Counted from the stretch's first letter, positions 29,106 to 38,595 are shown. The stretch: DNA of 64,000 bases from Clostridium sp. OS1-26 (GCF_030915445.1 NZ_CP133264.1:62001-126000), one strand, 5' to 3'. Made by a program: numbers and translations. The notes: a model not told the origin generated them from the letters alone.

Positions 29106-32100
29106 TTACTTAAAGTATTGTACTCCAGCTTCAAATATTCTTTGATCCTTATTACCTAGAATGTTTTTTAATACATTTTCTCCAAGTCTCTCAGAGTGAC
29201 CCATCTTTCCAAGTACTCTTCCATCAGGGCTTGTTATACCTTCAATAGCATAAATAGAACCATTAGGATTAAATCTTATATCGTAAGTTGGATTACCATC
29301 AAAATCTACATATTGTGTAGCTATCTGTCCTTTCTCTATTAGCTTCTTTACAACACTATCACTTGCTACAAATCTTCCTTCTCCGTGGGATACAGGTATT
29401 GAATGTATATCTCCAACTTTTACATTTTTAAACCAAGGAGAAAGATTGGATGTAATCTTTGTATTTACTACATTCGAAACGTGACGTCCTATTTTGTTAT
29501 AAGTAAGCGTTGGATAACTTTCATCTATATCTACTATTTCTCCAAATGGCACTAATCCTAGCTTAATAAGCGCTTGGAATCCATTGCATATACCAAGCAT
29601 AAGACCATCTCTGTTCTTTAATAAATCCATTACAGCTTCTTTTATTTTGGGATTTCTAAATACAGTAGCAATAAACTTACCTGAACCATCTGGCTCATCC
29701 CCTGCACTAAATCCACCTGGAAGCATAATTATCTGAGATGATTTTATAGCTTTTTCCATGTAATCTATGGATTTTTCTATATCTCTACCTGTTAGATTCT
29801 TTAATACCATAACCTCAGTATCGGCACCAGCTTTCTTAAAGGCTCTTTCTGAGTCGTATTCGCAGTTAGTTCCTGGGAAAACCGGTATAAATACCTTAGG
29901 CTTAGCAACTTTAATAGCTGGACTCTTAATATTCTCTGTAGTAAACTGTACTAATTCTATTTTATCATCTATAACTTCTGTATTTATAGGGAATATATTT
30001 TCTAGTGTTTTTTCTGAAGCTTCTATCATACTATCAATGCTTATTTCTACTCCATTTACGGATATAGTAGAAGTAGTCTGTGTTTCTCCTAATACCTTAT
30101 ATTCTAATCCTTTTAACGCTTTTTCTAAATCCAAGCCACTAGAAACTTCTATTATTATTGATCCATATTGTGGTGCGAATAATTCCTGTTCATCCATATT
30201 ATTAATAAAGTTCATTCCTATTTTGTTTCCAAAGCTCATCTTACTTATCGCTTCACAAATTCCGCCTCTTTTAACTGTTATAGCAGATACGACTTGCCCC
30301 TTGCTAACCATGTTATTAATAGTATTATAATTTTTCTTAAGAATATCGAAATTCGGAAGGTCAAATTGGTCTCTTAATAACGGAATTATTACAACTTTAT
30401 TCCCTGATGCTTTGAATTCAGGAGATATAACTTTATCTACATTAGTTACATTAACTGCAAAAGATACTAAGGTTGGTGGTACATCCATATCTTTAAAGCT
30501 TCCTGACATACTGTCTTTTCCACCTATTGCAGCAATACCAAGTTCTTTTTGAGCATGCATTGCCCCAAGTAGTGCTGAAAATGGTTTTCCCCATCTTTCC
30601 GGCTCATCATTTAATCTTTCAAAGTACTCTTGGAAAGTAAGCCTTACCTTGCTAGCATCTCCACCGCAAGCTACAATCTTAGCTACAGATTCTACCACTG
30701 CATATACAGCGCCATGGAATGGACTCCATCTAGCAATTTCAGGATTATATCCATAAGTCATTATAGTTCCTGTTTTAGTTTCTCTATTTAAAACTGGAAG
30801 TTTTGCAACCATTCCTTCTGGTGGTGTTAACTGATATTTACCTCCAAAAGGCATAAGTACAGTTGCCGCTCCAATACTGCTATCAAATCTTTCAACAAGT
30901 CCTTTTTGACTGCATATATTTATATCACTTAAAGTATCAATCCATTTATCCTTCACGCTATCTACTTCTATATTAAAACTAAAGTAATTTTTATCTTCTT
31001 GTGGTGCTTTTACTTTTATATCTGTCTTATTGCTTACTCCATTTGTATCTAGGAAATCTCTACTTAAATCTACTATTGCATTTTCTCTCCAATACATTTT
31101 TAACCTTCTACTATCTGTCACCTCAGCAACAGTTGTAGCTTCAAGATTTTCAGCTTCTGCATACTTTATAAATTTCTCTTCATTTTCCTTCGATACAACT
31201 ACTGCCATACGTTCTTGTGATTCTGATATAGCAAGTTCAGTTCCATCTAAACCTTCATATTTTTTAGGAACTAGATCTAAATTTATATTTAACCCTTCTG
31301 TAAGTTCTCCTATTGCTACGGATACACCACCTGCACCAAAATCATTACATCTTTTAATCATAGCGCTTACTTCTTCTTTTCTAAATAGCCTTTGAATTTT
31401 TCTTTCTTCAACAGCATTTCCCTTTTGAACTTCTGAACCACAATTAAGGATTGAATTTTCAGTATGCTTCTTAGAAGAACCTGTTGCACCACCACAGCCA
31501 TCTCTTCCTGTTCTTCCTCCCACTAATATTACAACATCTGTCGGAACAGGTGTTTCTCTAACTACATTTTTCATTGGAGCGGCACCAATTACTGCACCAA
31601 TCTCCATTCTTTTAGCTACATAACCTTCATCATATATTTCAACTACTTGACCAGTAGTTAATCCAATCTGATTTCCATAAGAACTATATCCATGAGCCGC
31701 TTCTGTAGTTATCTTCTTTTGAGGAAGCTTTCCTGGAAGAGTATTTTCTATTTTTACCCTTGGATCTCCGCTACCTGTAACTCTCATTGCCTGATATACA
31801 TAAGATCTTCCTGAAAGCGGATCACGAATAGCACCACCAAGACAAGTTGCTGCACCACCAAAAGGTTCAATTTCTGTTGGATGGTTATGTGTTTCATTTT
31901 TAAACATTACTAACCATTTTTCAACTTGTCCATCAATTTCAGCATCAACAACTATGCTGCAAGCATTTATTTCCTCAGATTGATCTAAATCATCAAGCAT
32001 ACCTTTTTTTCTAAGTTCTTTCATACCTATTGTTGCTATATCCATTAAACACATTGGCTTATTTTTATCTAGATAAAGGTTGTTTCTGGTATTTATATAT

Positions 32101-32876
32101 TCTTCATATGCCATTTTAATTGGAGCATTTAAGCTTCCATCTTCTATTTCTACTTTATTTATTTCTGTCATAAAAGTAGTGTGTCTACAGTGATCTGACC
32201 AATAAGTGTCTATTACTTTAATCTCTGTAACAGTTGGATTTCTTTTTTCTGTATCTCTAAAATATTGCTGACAAAACTTTAAATCATTAAAACTCATGGC
32301 AAGTCCTCTAGTATCCACGAAAATTTTTAGCTCAGCATCATTCATTTCCACAAAACCCTCTAAAGTTTCAACTTCATCTGGTACTTTTAACTCCATTTCT
32401 AAACTCTCCGGCTTTGTAAGCAAAGCTTCTCTAGAGTCAACAGTGTTTATACAATAATTCTTAATTTTATCAAACTCTTCTTTAGACACATCTCCTTGTA
32501 TCACATATACCTTAGCTGATAAAATGTTCAGCTTTTCACTCTGAGTCAGTATTTGAATACATTGGGAAGCAGAATCAGCTCTTTGGTCATATTGGCCTGG
32601 CAGATATTCTACTGCGAAAGCTTTATCACATTCATTTATGGTTAACTCTTCTTCATAAATATAATCAACTGTTCTTTCAGAAAAAATAGTACTTTTAGAT
32701 TTTTCGTATTCTTCATCTAAAATTCCTGATATATCATAACGGTTAATAACTCTTACTCCTGATAAATACTTAATATTTAAGCTTTCTCTTAAATCCTTAA
32801 GTAAATTTTGTGCCTCAACATCGAACCCTGCTTTTTTTTCAACATATAATCTTCTAACATTACTCTTCATATTCAT
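29106..32876 (-). CDS. purL: Phosphoribosylformylglycinamidine synthase, single-chain form
   Basis: Predicted 1256 aa, the long fused enzyme with PurL synthetase and PurQ glutaminase on one chain. It converts FGAR to FGAM in purine synthesis. The synthetase part has DTYWSDHCRHTTF, FKNETHNHPTEIEPFGGAATC and GAGGVSVAIGEL. The C-terminal amidotransferase has FPGTNCEYDSERAF, LPGGFSAGDEPDGSGK, the nucleophile in MLGICNGFQAL and VSHGEGRF. Bacillus splits this into purS, purQ and purL; the fused type is usual in clostridia. No other purine gene is adjacent. A near match to the PurR box (ACGAACATTT) lies upstream near 32900, but it is weak. Confidence 0.96.
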   Translation of the reverse strand: MNMKSNVRRLYVEKKAGFDVEAQNLLKDLRESLNIKYLSGVRVINRYDISGILDEEYEKSKSTIFSERTVDYIYEEELTINECDKAFAVEYLPGQYDQRADSASQCIQILTQSEKLNILSAKVYVIQGDVSKEEFDKIKNYCINTVDSREALLTKPESLEMELKVPDEVETLEGFVEMNDAELKIFVDTRGLAMSFNDLKFCQQYFRDTEKRNPTVTEIKVIDTYWSDHCRHTTFMTEINKVEIEDGSLNAPIKMAYEEYINTRNNLYLDKNKPMCLMDIATIGMKELRKKGMLDDLDQSEEINACSIVVDAEIDGQVEKWLVMFKNETHNHPTEIEPFGGAATCLGGAIRDPLSGRSYVYQAMRVTGSGDPRVKIENTLPGKLPQKKITTEAAHGYSSYGNQIGLTTGQVVEIYDEGYVAKRMEIGAVIGAAPMKNVVRETPVPTDVVILVGGRTGRDGCGGATGSSKKHTENSILNCGSEVQKGNAVEERKIQRLFRKEEVSAMIKRCNDFGAGGVSVAIGELTEGLNINLDLVPKKYEGLDGTELAISESQERMAVVVSKENEEKFIKYAEAENLEATTVAEVTDSRRLKMYWRENAIVDLSRDFLDTNGVSNKTDIKVKAPQEDKNYFSFNIEVDSVKDKWIDTLSDINICSQKGLVERFDSSIGAATVLMPFGGKYQLTPPEGMVAKLPVLNRETKTGTIMTYGYNPEIARWSPFHGAVYAVVESVAKIVACGGDASKVRLTFQEYFERLNDEPERWGKPFSALLGAMHAQKELGIAAIGGKDSMSGSFKDMDVPPTLVSFAVNVTNVDKVISPEFKASGNKVVIIPLLRDQFDLPNFDILKKNYNTINNMVSKGQVVSAITVKRGGICEAISKMSFGNKIGMNFINNMDEQELFAPQYGSIIIEVSSGLDLEKALKGLEYKVLGETQTTSTISVNGVEISIDSMIEASEKTLENIFPINTEVIDDKIELVQFTTENIKSPAIKVAKPKVFIPVFPGTNCEYDSERAFKKAGADTEVMVLKNLTGRDIEKSIDYMEKAIKSSQIIMLPGGFSAGDEPDGSGKFIATVFRNPKIKEAVMDLLKNRDGLMLGICNGFQALIKLGLVPFGEIVDIDESYPTLTYNKIGRHVSNVVNTKITSNLSPWFKNVKVGDIHSIPVSHGEGRFVASDSVVKKLIEKGQIATQYVDFDGNPTYDIRFNPNGSIYAIEGITSPDGRVLGKMGHSERLGENVLKNILGNKDQRIFEAGVQYFK

Positions 32877-33012
32877 TTCCCCTCACATTAGAATTTTTAC
32901 GAACATTTTTCACTAAACTTAAAATATAATTCGCAATTATTATATCACAAATTCATTATTTAACCAATATTAAATTAGCAAATATATTATAAATTTTAAA
33001 ACCGCTAAAAAA

Positions 33013-33052
33013 AACAGTATTATAATCAGCTTCAATTGATTATAATACTGTT
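33013..33052 (-). terminator. Strong terminator between the OrtA-like gene and purL
   Basis: A 16-bp perfect stem (AACAGTATTATAATCA and complement) is followed on the minus strand by eight Ts. It lies 70 bases past the stop of the 33124-33372 gene. Confidence 0.88.
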
Positions 33053-33123
33053 TATGCCTTTATTCGCTGGCTACCATCCTTAATGCTTTCAGTAAGGGAT
33101 GATATGCTCCTTGATAAGTTCTG

Positions 33124-33372
33124 CTAATTATTGATTTTTCCAATCATAAATATTTCTTTAGCATCTTTACCTAAATTACGAACATTATTATATAATGGTT
33201 TGTCCTTTGAAACTACACCTTTTACTACATGTCCGCTAACAGTTTTAATTTCCACTTCTTCTCCTACTTCACAATTCTCTAAACAGCACCCTCTAATATA
33301 AACTTTAAAAGAGTGATCTCCATTGCCGTGATCTATTTCTTCGATTTCAATCCAACTTCCTCTTTTTATCAT
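33124..33372 (-). CDS. Small beta-rich protein resembling OrtA (2-amino-4-oxopentanoate thiolase alpha subunit)
   Basis: Predicted 82 aa with ATG at 33372 after GGGGGGG. The pattern RGSWIEIEEI, then YIRGCCLENCEVGEEVEIKT, VSGHVVKGVV and a C-terminal YNN resembles OrtA, the small subunit of the ornithine-degrading thiolase (GD-x-V, RGFL, GDEV, GR-x-x-G pattern). The usual partners ortB, orr and oraSE are not adjacent, and the Cys-Cys pair is not typical, so function is uncertain. It has its own terminator and seems to be a one-gene unit. Confidence 0.4.
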   Translation of the reverse strand: MIKRGSWIEIEEIDHGNGDHSFKVYIRGCCLENCEVGEEVEIKTVSGHVVKGVVSKDKPLYNNVRNLGKDAKEIFMIGKINN

Positions 33373-33514
33373 TAAAATCCCCCCCACTTTCTCATCCTAA
33401 AATTAATTTACTTTTATAAATTATATGCAATATAATTTGTAAATATATTTATATTTTTAAAAATGGGGATAATAATCCTAAAATATTAATCTTTAAACAA
33501 GGAGGAACATAACA

Positions 33515-33706
33515 ATGAATAGTGATTGCAGAAACGCTAATAACCCTATAGGTAATGGAATGGAGAATAGCAGCGGCGTACAAAAAGATGATAAAAATAT
33601 AAAACGTAAGAAAGCTAGTTTTTTCTTTGTTTTTGTCACAATAGTTTGAGGAGGCATCGCGCTAGTGGAACTAGCATCAGTAATCATAGGTGCATTAAGA
33701 ATATGA
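33515..33706 (+). pseudogene. Small single-helix membrane protein with an in-frame UGA (nonsense mutation or selenocysteine candidate)
   Basis: ATG at 33515 follows a GGAGGA site, and a terminator lies just past 33706, so this is a proper transcription unit. The frame encodes 44 residues ending in KKASFFFVFVTIV, then UGA at 33647-33649, then 18 more residues (GGIALVELASVIIGALRI) before a second UGA. The two halves form one continuous hydrophobic helix, as if UGA replaced a UGG Trp codon. Twelve bases after the UGA is GCTAGT-GGA-ACTAGC (33661-33675), a small hairpin with guanines in its loop, like a minimal bacterial SECIS. The family is not recognised. Nonsense mutation or base error is the simpler reading. 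Confidence 0.5.
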
Positions 33707-33708
33707 AT

Positions 33709-33742
33709 AAACCCTGCCCAGTTTATCCACTGAGTAGGGTTT
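33709..33742. terminator. Bidirectional terminator between the small membrane gene and glyA
   Basis: AAACCCT and AGGGTTT arms close a loop that also holds CAGT/ACTG, followed by TTGTTTTT on the plus strand. Confidence 0.75.
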
Positions 33743-33747
33743 TGTTT

Positions 33748-34983
33748 TTAGTTATATATTGGATATCTACTACATAGTTGATTTACTTCTTCTTTAATGT
33801 TAGATAAGTCTTTGTCTCTGTTCTCTATCGTATAATTTATAAAGTAGGCTATCTTTTTCATTTCATCTTCTTTAAATCCCCTTGTAGTAACAGCCGGGGT
33901 TCCTAATCTTATACCGCTAGTAACATTTGGACTTAGCTTATCAAATGGTATTGCATTTTTGTTTACCGTGATTCCTACACTGTCTAAAAGTATTTCCGCG
34001 TCTTTTCCCGTTATGTTTTTACTTGTTAGATCAACTAAAATTAAGTGATTGTCCGTACCACCTGTAACTAGTCTGAACCCATATTTAATTAATTCTTCCC
34101 CTAAAACCTTGCAGTTTATAATTACTTGATTAATATAATCTTTATATTCATCACTTAATGCTTCTTTAAAACATACTGCTTTAGCAGCAATAGTATGCAT
34201 TAATGGACCACCTTGAATGCCTGGAAAAATAGTTTTATCTAAGTCCTTCCCATACTTTTCCTTACATAAAATAGCTCCCCCTCTTGGTCCTCTTAAAGTT
34301 TTATGTGTTGTAGTTGTCACAAAATCTGCATAAGGAACTGGCGATATATGTCTTCCTGCAGCTACAAGTCCAGCTATATGAGCCATATCTACCATCATAT
34401 AGGCTCCAACCTCATCACAAATCTCCTTAATTCTTTTAAAATCTATTTCTCTCGGATAAGCACTCGCTCCAGACACTATCATCCTAGGCTTGTACTTCAA
34501 AGCCAAGTTTCGCATTTCTTCGTAGTCTATTTTTTCTGATTGCTCATTTACTCCGTAAGATATAAAGTTATAAAGTTTACCAGAAAAGCTAACGCTGCTT
34601 CCATGGGTCAAATGGCCACCATGAGCTAGATTCATGCCTAAAACTGTATCTCCAGGCTCAAGAACAGTCATATATACTGCCATGTTCGCTTGTGAACCTG
34701 AATGGGGCTGCACATTTACATATTCTGCGTTAAACAATTTTTTAAGTCTTTCTCTAGCTAGGTTTTCTGCTATATCCACAACATGACATCCACCATAGTA
34801 TCTTTTTCCTGGGTAACCCTCTGCATATTTGTTAGTTAGAAATGAACCCATAGCTTCCATAACCGATTTACTAGTAAAATTTTCTGAGGCTATAAGTTCT
34901 ATTCCATTCTCCTGTCTCAACTCTTCTTTCATTATGTTTTCATAAATTTCCTTGTCAGCATTTTTTAAATTTTCAAAATTCAA
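33748..34983 (-). CDS. glyA: Serine hydroxymethyltransferase
   Basis: Predicted 411 aa PLP enzyme that interconverts serine and glycine with tetrahydrofolate. Motifs: [36 protein letters not shown], and the PLP lysine in [15 protein letters not shown]. The start is unclear: TTG at 34983 ([12 protein letters not shown]) has an AGAGG site at a good distance; GTG at 34992 lies too close to it. It is a single gene between a terminator and a divergent ThrE-type exporter pair, possibly linked by serine/threonine metabolism. Confidence 0.95.
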   Translation of the reverse strand: MNFENLKNADKEIYENIMKEELRQENGIELIASENFTSKSVMEAMGSFLTNKYAEGYPGKRYYGGCHVVDIAENLARERLKKLFNAEYVNVQPHSGSQANMAVYMTVLEPGDTVLGMNLAHGGHLTHGSSVSFSGKLYNFISYGVNEQSEKIDYEEMRNLALKYKPRMIVSGASAYPREIDFKRIKEICDEVGAYMMVDMAHIAGLVAAGRHISPVPYADFVTTTTHKTLRGPRGGAILCKEKYGKDLDKTIFPGIQGGPLMHTIAAKAVCFKEALSDEYKDYINQVIINCKVLGEELIKYGFRLVTGGTDNHLILVDLTSKNITGKDAEILLDSVGITVNKNAIPFDKLSPNVTSGIRLGTPAVTTRGFKEDEMKKIAYFINYTIENRDKDLSNIKEEVNQLCSRYPIYN

Positions 34984-35244
34984 ATTACACACCTCTCCCC
35001 TTTTTTCAAATTTTAAGTGGTAAAATTGATTTTAGCACTGAAAACAAGCAATTATTAAAAGTTCTTTAATTATATTATAAATCTTTCTTGTCATTTTATC
35101 AATATTTAGCAATAAACTTATTTATTTACATATGTAATAAAGCTAATTGTAATGTTAAGGTTAAAGTTTTTTAAAACTAATATATGTAAGTTTTACTTTA
35201 TGTTATAATACTTTATATAATTTTTAATATAAGGGGAATGATCA

Positions 35245-36018
35245 ATGGATTATAACAGAATAATAAACATAGCTACATATGCTGGTAAAATAATGTTAGA
35301 AAGTGGAGCCGAAATATATAGAGTTGAAGAAACTATGGTAAGAATTTGCAGCGCATGGAATATTCATAGTTTAGATACCTTTGTAACCCCAACTGTAATA
35401 ATGGTTTCCGCTTCAACTACATATGGGCAACCTATATCTATCGTTAAAAGAATAAAGAAAAGAACAGTTAACTTAGAAAAAATATCACAAGTGAATGATA
35501 TTTCTAGAAACATGAAAAGTAAAGCTCTAACACTGGATGATATCGAAAGCAAGTTATCTAAAATAGAATCATCAAAAGCTTATAGTGATAGATTAAATAT
35601 AGTTCTTTCAGGAGTAGCTGCAGCCTTTTTTTCACTGGTATTTGGCGGAAATCTAAGAGACTTTTTTGTGTCATTCTTTATAGGGTGCGGTATTAGATTT
35701 ATATCCTTGAACTTAAGTAATTTATCTGCAAATGATTTCTTTATAAATATATTATGTGGTTCTTTTACAGCCATAGTGGCTTTAACATCTACATATTTAA
35801 ATATAGGTTCTCATTCAGATAAGATAATAATAGGTTCAATTATGCTCCTTGTACCCGGCCTTGCAATAACGAATGCAATAAGAGACACTATAGCCGGAGA
35901 CTTACTTGCTGGAATTTCTCGTGCCGTAGAGGCGTTTTTAATTGCCGTTGGTATTGCTTTGGGTACTGGAGTTGTCTTAAAGTTTTGGCTTGTTTATTTT
36001 GGAGGTGTAAAACTATGA
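35245..36018 (+). CDS. Threonine/serine exporter family, large subunit (ThrE N-terminal domain, DUF1212)
   Basis: Predicted 257 aa. The soluble N-terminal part has IMLESGAEIYRVEETMVRIC and TFVTPTVIMVS, the conserved start of ThrE/YjjP. Five or so membrane segments follow from residue 110, with MLLVPGLAITNAIRDTIAGDLLAGI as the signature. Together with the next gene it makes a split ThrE-type exporter of threonine, serine or dicarboxylates such as succinate (YjjPB). It overlaps the next start as ATGA. It is divergent from glyA. Confidence 0.88.
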   Translation: MDYNRIINIATYAGKIMLESGAEIYRVEETMVRICSAWNIHSLDTFVTPTVIMVSASTTYGQPISIVKRIKKRTVNLEKISQVNDISRNMKSKALTLDDIESKLSKIESSKAYSDRLNIVLSGVAAAFFSLVFGGNLRDFFVSFFIGCGIRFISLNLSNLSANDFFINILCGSFTAIVALTSTYLNIGSHSDKIIIGSIMLLVPGLAITNAIRDTIAGDLLAGISRAVEAFLIAVGIALGTGVVLKFWLVYFGGVKL

Positions 36019-36473
36019 TTTTAAGTTCTATATATACACTTATTGCTACACTATGCTTTTCAGTCATATTTAATATAAGAGGGAAAAACTTGGTATTTGC
36101 GGCTTTAGGCGGCGGCTTAAGTTGGTTCATTTACCTGCTTGCCTCTTCTCATTTAAGCGAATATAGTATTTTACCTTTTTTTATCTCCTCAGTAGTTGCT
36201 TCAGTGTATTCGGAGATAATGGCACGTGTCTTAAAAACTCCTGTAACTACTTTTATAATATGTGCAATTATACCTCTTGTACCTGGCGGCGGAATGTATA
36301 ACACTATGTTTCAGTCTATACAAGGAAATTTAAATGAATCACTAACCTTAGCGTTACAAACTTTATCTATTGCTGGAGCAGTGGCTATAGGAGTATTTTT
36401 CGTTTATTCTACATCAAAATTATTATTTTTGGCTAAAAGAAGCTTTAAAATGAGAGTAAAAAAGTATCTGTAA
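36015..36473 (+). CDS. Threonine/serine exporter family, small subunit (DUF3815, YjjB-like)
   Basis: Predicted 152 aa, with about four membrane helices and the conserved IIPLVPGGGMYNTMFQ near residue 90. ATG at 36015 follows GGAGGTG inside the end of the previous gene and overlaps its stop codon by four bases. It forms a two-part exporter with the preceding protein. The longer frame starting at 35985 is discarded because it lacks a site. Confidence 0.88.
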   Translation: MILSSIYTLIATLCFSVIFNIRGKNLVFAALGGGLSWFIYLLASSHLSEYSILPFFISSVVASVYSEIMARVLKTPVTTFIICAIIPLVPGGGMYNTMFQSIQGNLNESLTLALQTLSIAGAVAIGVFFVYSTSKLLFLAKRSFKMRVKKYL

Positions 36474-36530
36474 TACTTTTATTAAAAAGTTTTCCTAATT
36501 GAAACTTTTTAACTTTATATATAAAACATT

Positions 36531-36576
36531 ATAGGGTTACAAGACGATCAGTTAACTAACTGTCTTGTAACCCTAT
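36531..36576. terminator. Strong bidirectional hairpin between the exporter pair and csoR-like gene
   Basis: Arms ATAGGGTTACAAGAC and GTCTTGTAACCCTAT are exact 15-base inverted repeats between convergent genes. The T-runs are weak, so terminator strength is inferred from stem stability. Confidence 0.7.
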
Positions 36577-36578
36577 GC

Positions 36579-36854
36579 TTATTTCAAAAACATTGTAAGT
36601 GTTGAAACTAATTCTTCTAAGTTTTTTATTTCTTCTTGATTTTCCGAATCATGTCCAAAACATCTCTTTGCATAGTTTTCTAGTACGATTGCTCCTACCT
36701 TGTTAATGGCAGCTCTTGCCGCTGCAACTTGAATTAGTATCTCTTTACAACAAGCTTCATTATCCACCATTTTTTCAATGCCTTTGATTTGACCTTCTAT
36801 TCTTCTTAATCTCGTTTGTATATCTTTTTTCGTTACTATACTCTTATCCTCCAT
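36579..36854 (-). CDS. CsoR/RcnR/CstR family repressor (DUF156)
   Basis: Predicted 91 aa all-helical repressor. Typical segments: RLRRIEGQIKGIEKMV, EACCKEILIQVAAARAAIN and VLENYAKRCFGH. Copper-type CsoR needs Cys, His and Cys; here the His of the helix-2 motif is replaced by Tyr (LENYAKRC), while the cysteines stay. That pattern is closer to the persulfide sensor CstR or to uncertain members. No metal transporter or sulfur gene is next to it, so it may be self-regulated only, or act on distant genes. A possible operator lies at 36887-36903. Confidence 0.85.
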   Translation of the reverse strand: MEDKSIVTKKDIQTRLRRIEGQIKGIEKMVDNEACCKEILIQVAAARAAINKVGAIVLENYAKRCFGHDSENQEEIKNLEELVSTLTMFLK

Positions 36855-36886
36855 AAATACCCACTCCTAATTATCATGAATTTTAA

Positions 36887-36903
36887 ATACCTATACCCCG
36901 TAT
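36887..36903. promoter_or_regulatory. Possible operator of the CsoR-family gene
   Basis: ATACCTATACCCCGTAT has ATAC/GTAT ends and a C4 tract like the G/C-tract operators of CsoR-family repressors. It lies 33 bases upstream of the gene start, near the expected promoter. Confidence 0.4.
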
Positions 36904-37015
36904 TTTAAAATTATACCATCTTTATTATTGACTATCAATAAATTCTTTATCCATATAAAAGAGATACGCAATAATACATATCTCTTTCAACAATATTTTT
37001 TTCTAACTATTTAAA

Positions 37016-37081
37016 GCATCTTCAAAAAATAACTAGTCAGCCTGCTAGTCTATTTTGACTTGTTATTTTCTTTCAGATGCC
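37016..37081. repeat. GGCATCT-family palindrome, compact copy
   Basis: GCATCTTCAAAAAATAACTA on the left and TTGTTATTTTCTTTCAGATG on the right form a long imperfect hairpin. The arms match those at 27544-27700, and part of one matches 22805-22825. It overlaps the last three codons and the stop of the HAD phosphatase gene. Confidence 0.75.
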
Positions 37082-37903
37082 TAATATAAATTTTTGTATA
37101 ACTTCTGCTATAGCATCATTATTATTATCTTTTTCAGTTATGTAGTCGGCATATCTTTTTATGCTGTCCCTTGCATTATTAACTGCAACACCTAAGCCTG
37201 CACAATCTATCATACTTATATCATTTTCATCATTGCCGATGGCAATACACTCTTCTATAGGTATACCATAATCATTAGCTAATATTTTAAGAGCGTTTCC
37301 CTTAGATACCCCTTTACTAAGTATCTCTATATTATTTATTTCTGACTTTGTAGTCTCTATCCCTATTATGCCGTCTATTCTTTTTCTTAGTTCATCCAAA
37401 TATTCTATGTCATCATCAATAACAACAATCTTATTAATATCAAACTCAGCTTTTTCTACAACCTCTTTCGCATCAGGTACTAACCTTATTTCAACTCTAA
37501 ACTCCCTATCTATTTCTCTATTAAAATTATAAAATCTTTCTGTTGCAAATCTAAATTGCTCACTATAAATAGCACTTTCATCATAAAAATGAAAGTATGT
37601 ATCCTTTTTTTCCCTTATCACATCTATAACTCTTAAAATACTTTTTTTATCAATTGATTTAGAATAAATTATCTCTTTATTCTCATCCAATATTATAGCT
37701 CCATTACAACAAATCATTGGCTGTTTTTTTGATACAGTATTCCCATAAAACTTTAGCCCTGAAGGTATTCTTCCAGAAGATATGACAAATTTAACTCCTT
37801 CATTAACAGCTTTACTTATCATATCTAGATTAATATCTGTTATATGCTTATCGTCATTTAATAAAGTTCCATCCATATCTACAGCTATAATTTTATATTT
37901 CAA
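37073..37903 (-). CDS. Cof-type HAD family phosphatase
   Basis: Predicted 276 aa. HAD motif I is IIAVDMDGTLLNDD, motif II VISSGR, and motifs III/IV are KGNALKIL and CIAIGNDENDISMID. A large cap of the Cof/IIB type sits between them. It probably dephosphorylates sugar phosphates or similar small molecules; the substrate is not predictable. It appears to start at a TTG (37903) after TAGGAG. The final residues LGI and the stop codon are encoded by the palindromic element at 37016-37081, so its C-terminus was probably reset by that element. Confidence 0.88.
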   Translation of the reverse strand: MKYKIIAVDMDGTLLNDDKHITDINLDMISKAVNEGVKFVISSGRIPSGLKFYGNTVSKKQPMICCNGAIILDENKEIIYSKSIDKKSILRVIDVIREKKDTYFHFYDESAIYSEQFRFATERFYNFNREIDREFRVEIRLVPDAKEVVEKAEFDINKIVVIDDDIEYLDELRKRIDGIIGIETTKSEINNIEILSKGVSKGNALKILANDYGIPIEECIAIGNDENDISMIDCAGLGVAVNNARDSIKRYADYITEKDNNNDAIAEVIQKFILGI

Positions 37904-38042
37904 TAATATCACTCCTATATTGTTGTAGTATTCGTTATATAAATCTACAGCAAATATTTTTTTAACTTTAACTATCTATGTAATAAATAATCAAATATTA
38001 ACATAATGTAATTTAGAATTAATTTATATTAGGGTGGTGTAA

Positions 38043-38516
38043 TTGAAAAAAATACTAATTCCCCTTTGCACTTTATTTATTATATCTATTTTATTTGTAG
38101 GGTGCAATTATAATTTTAGTAATATTAGTTTTAATAAAACTAAACCAAATAATTTTTATTATACAAATATTTTAGCTAAAAACTTTGCGCTAGAGCCATC
38201 TGCAAAATGTGTAATATTGGATACAAACTTTTATAAGGAAAAAGAGCTATCCAAAGAAAATCTTGATACAGTAAACTCTATGCTAAAGGCTCTAAACAAG
38301 AACAATTTTATCTCCAAACCTAAAGACATTACTGAAAAACCTGTATATAAAATGTTTTTTACCTTTAACAAAGAAAAGCTTGTAATTAATGTTTATAGTG
38401 AAAAATATTTATCAGTATATCCATGGGACGGCAATTATCCAATGGATTATATAGATATGAGCAGTCTTCCCACCTCATTAAACTTATATAATCTTTGTAA
38501 ATTTATGTTTAACTAA
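38043..38516 (+). CDS. Clostridial lipoprotein of unknown function (DUF4883-like)
   Basis: Predicted 157 aa. It starts at a TTG after an AGGGTGG site. The signal peptide ends in the lipobox LFVGC with Cys at 21, so it is lipid-anchored outside the membrane. The mature part has no cysteine-rich or repeat features; the FTFNKEKLVINVYSEKYLSVYPW segment resembles a small beta-sheet domain common in clostridial lipoproteins. Neighbours give no hint of function. It is followed by a terminator hairpin. Confidence 0.6.
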   Translation: MKKILIPLCTLFIISILFVGCNYNFSNISFNKTKPNNFYYTNILAKNFALEPSAKCVILDTNFYKEKELSKENLDTVNSMLKALNKNNFISKPKDITEKPVYKMFFTFNKEKLVINVYSEKYLSVYPWDGNYPMDYIDMSSLPTSLNLYNLCKFMFN

Positions 38517-38536
38517 ATAATTTTTTAAGTAAAAAT

Positions 38537-38595
38537 TTACGCTAGGTACCACCCTAAAACTTTTTAAAAAGTAATACAGGGTATATCTAGCGTAA
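38537..38595. terminator. Hairpin terminator after the lipoprotein gene
   Basis: TTACGCTAG and CTAGCGTAA arms, extended by ACCCT/AGGGT, are followed by TTTTAT. It is T-rich on both sides. A T-box-like GGGTGGTACC occurs in it on the minus strand, but no gene lies downstream on that strand. Confidence 0.7.

Noticed and set aside
32890..32930. PurR boxes upstream of purL
   Set aside because: Only one half-matching site (ACGAACATTT) is seen, which is expected by chance in this DNA.
33493..33687. A 64-aa minus-strand reading frame
   Set aside because: It is antisense to the small membrane-protein gene, which has the ribosome site and terminator on the plus strand.
38537..38595. T-box-like GGGTGGTACC on the minus strand
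   Set aside because: It lies inside a terminator hairpin, and no minus-strand gene follows it; there is no specifier or stem I upstream.
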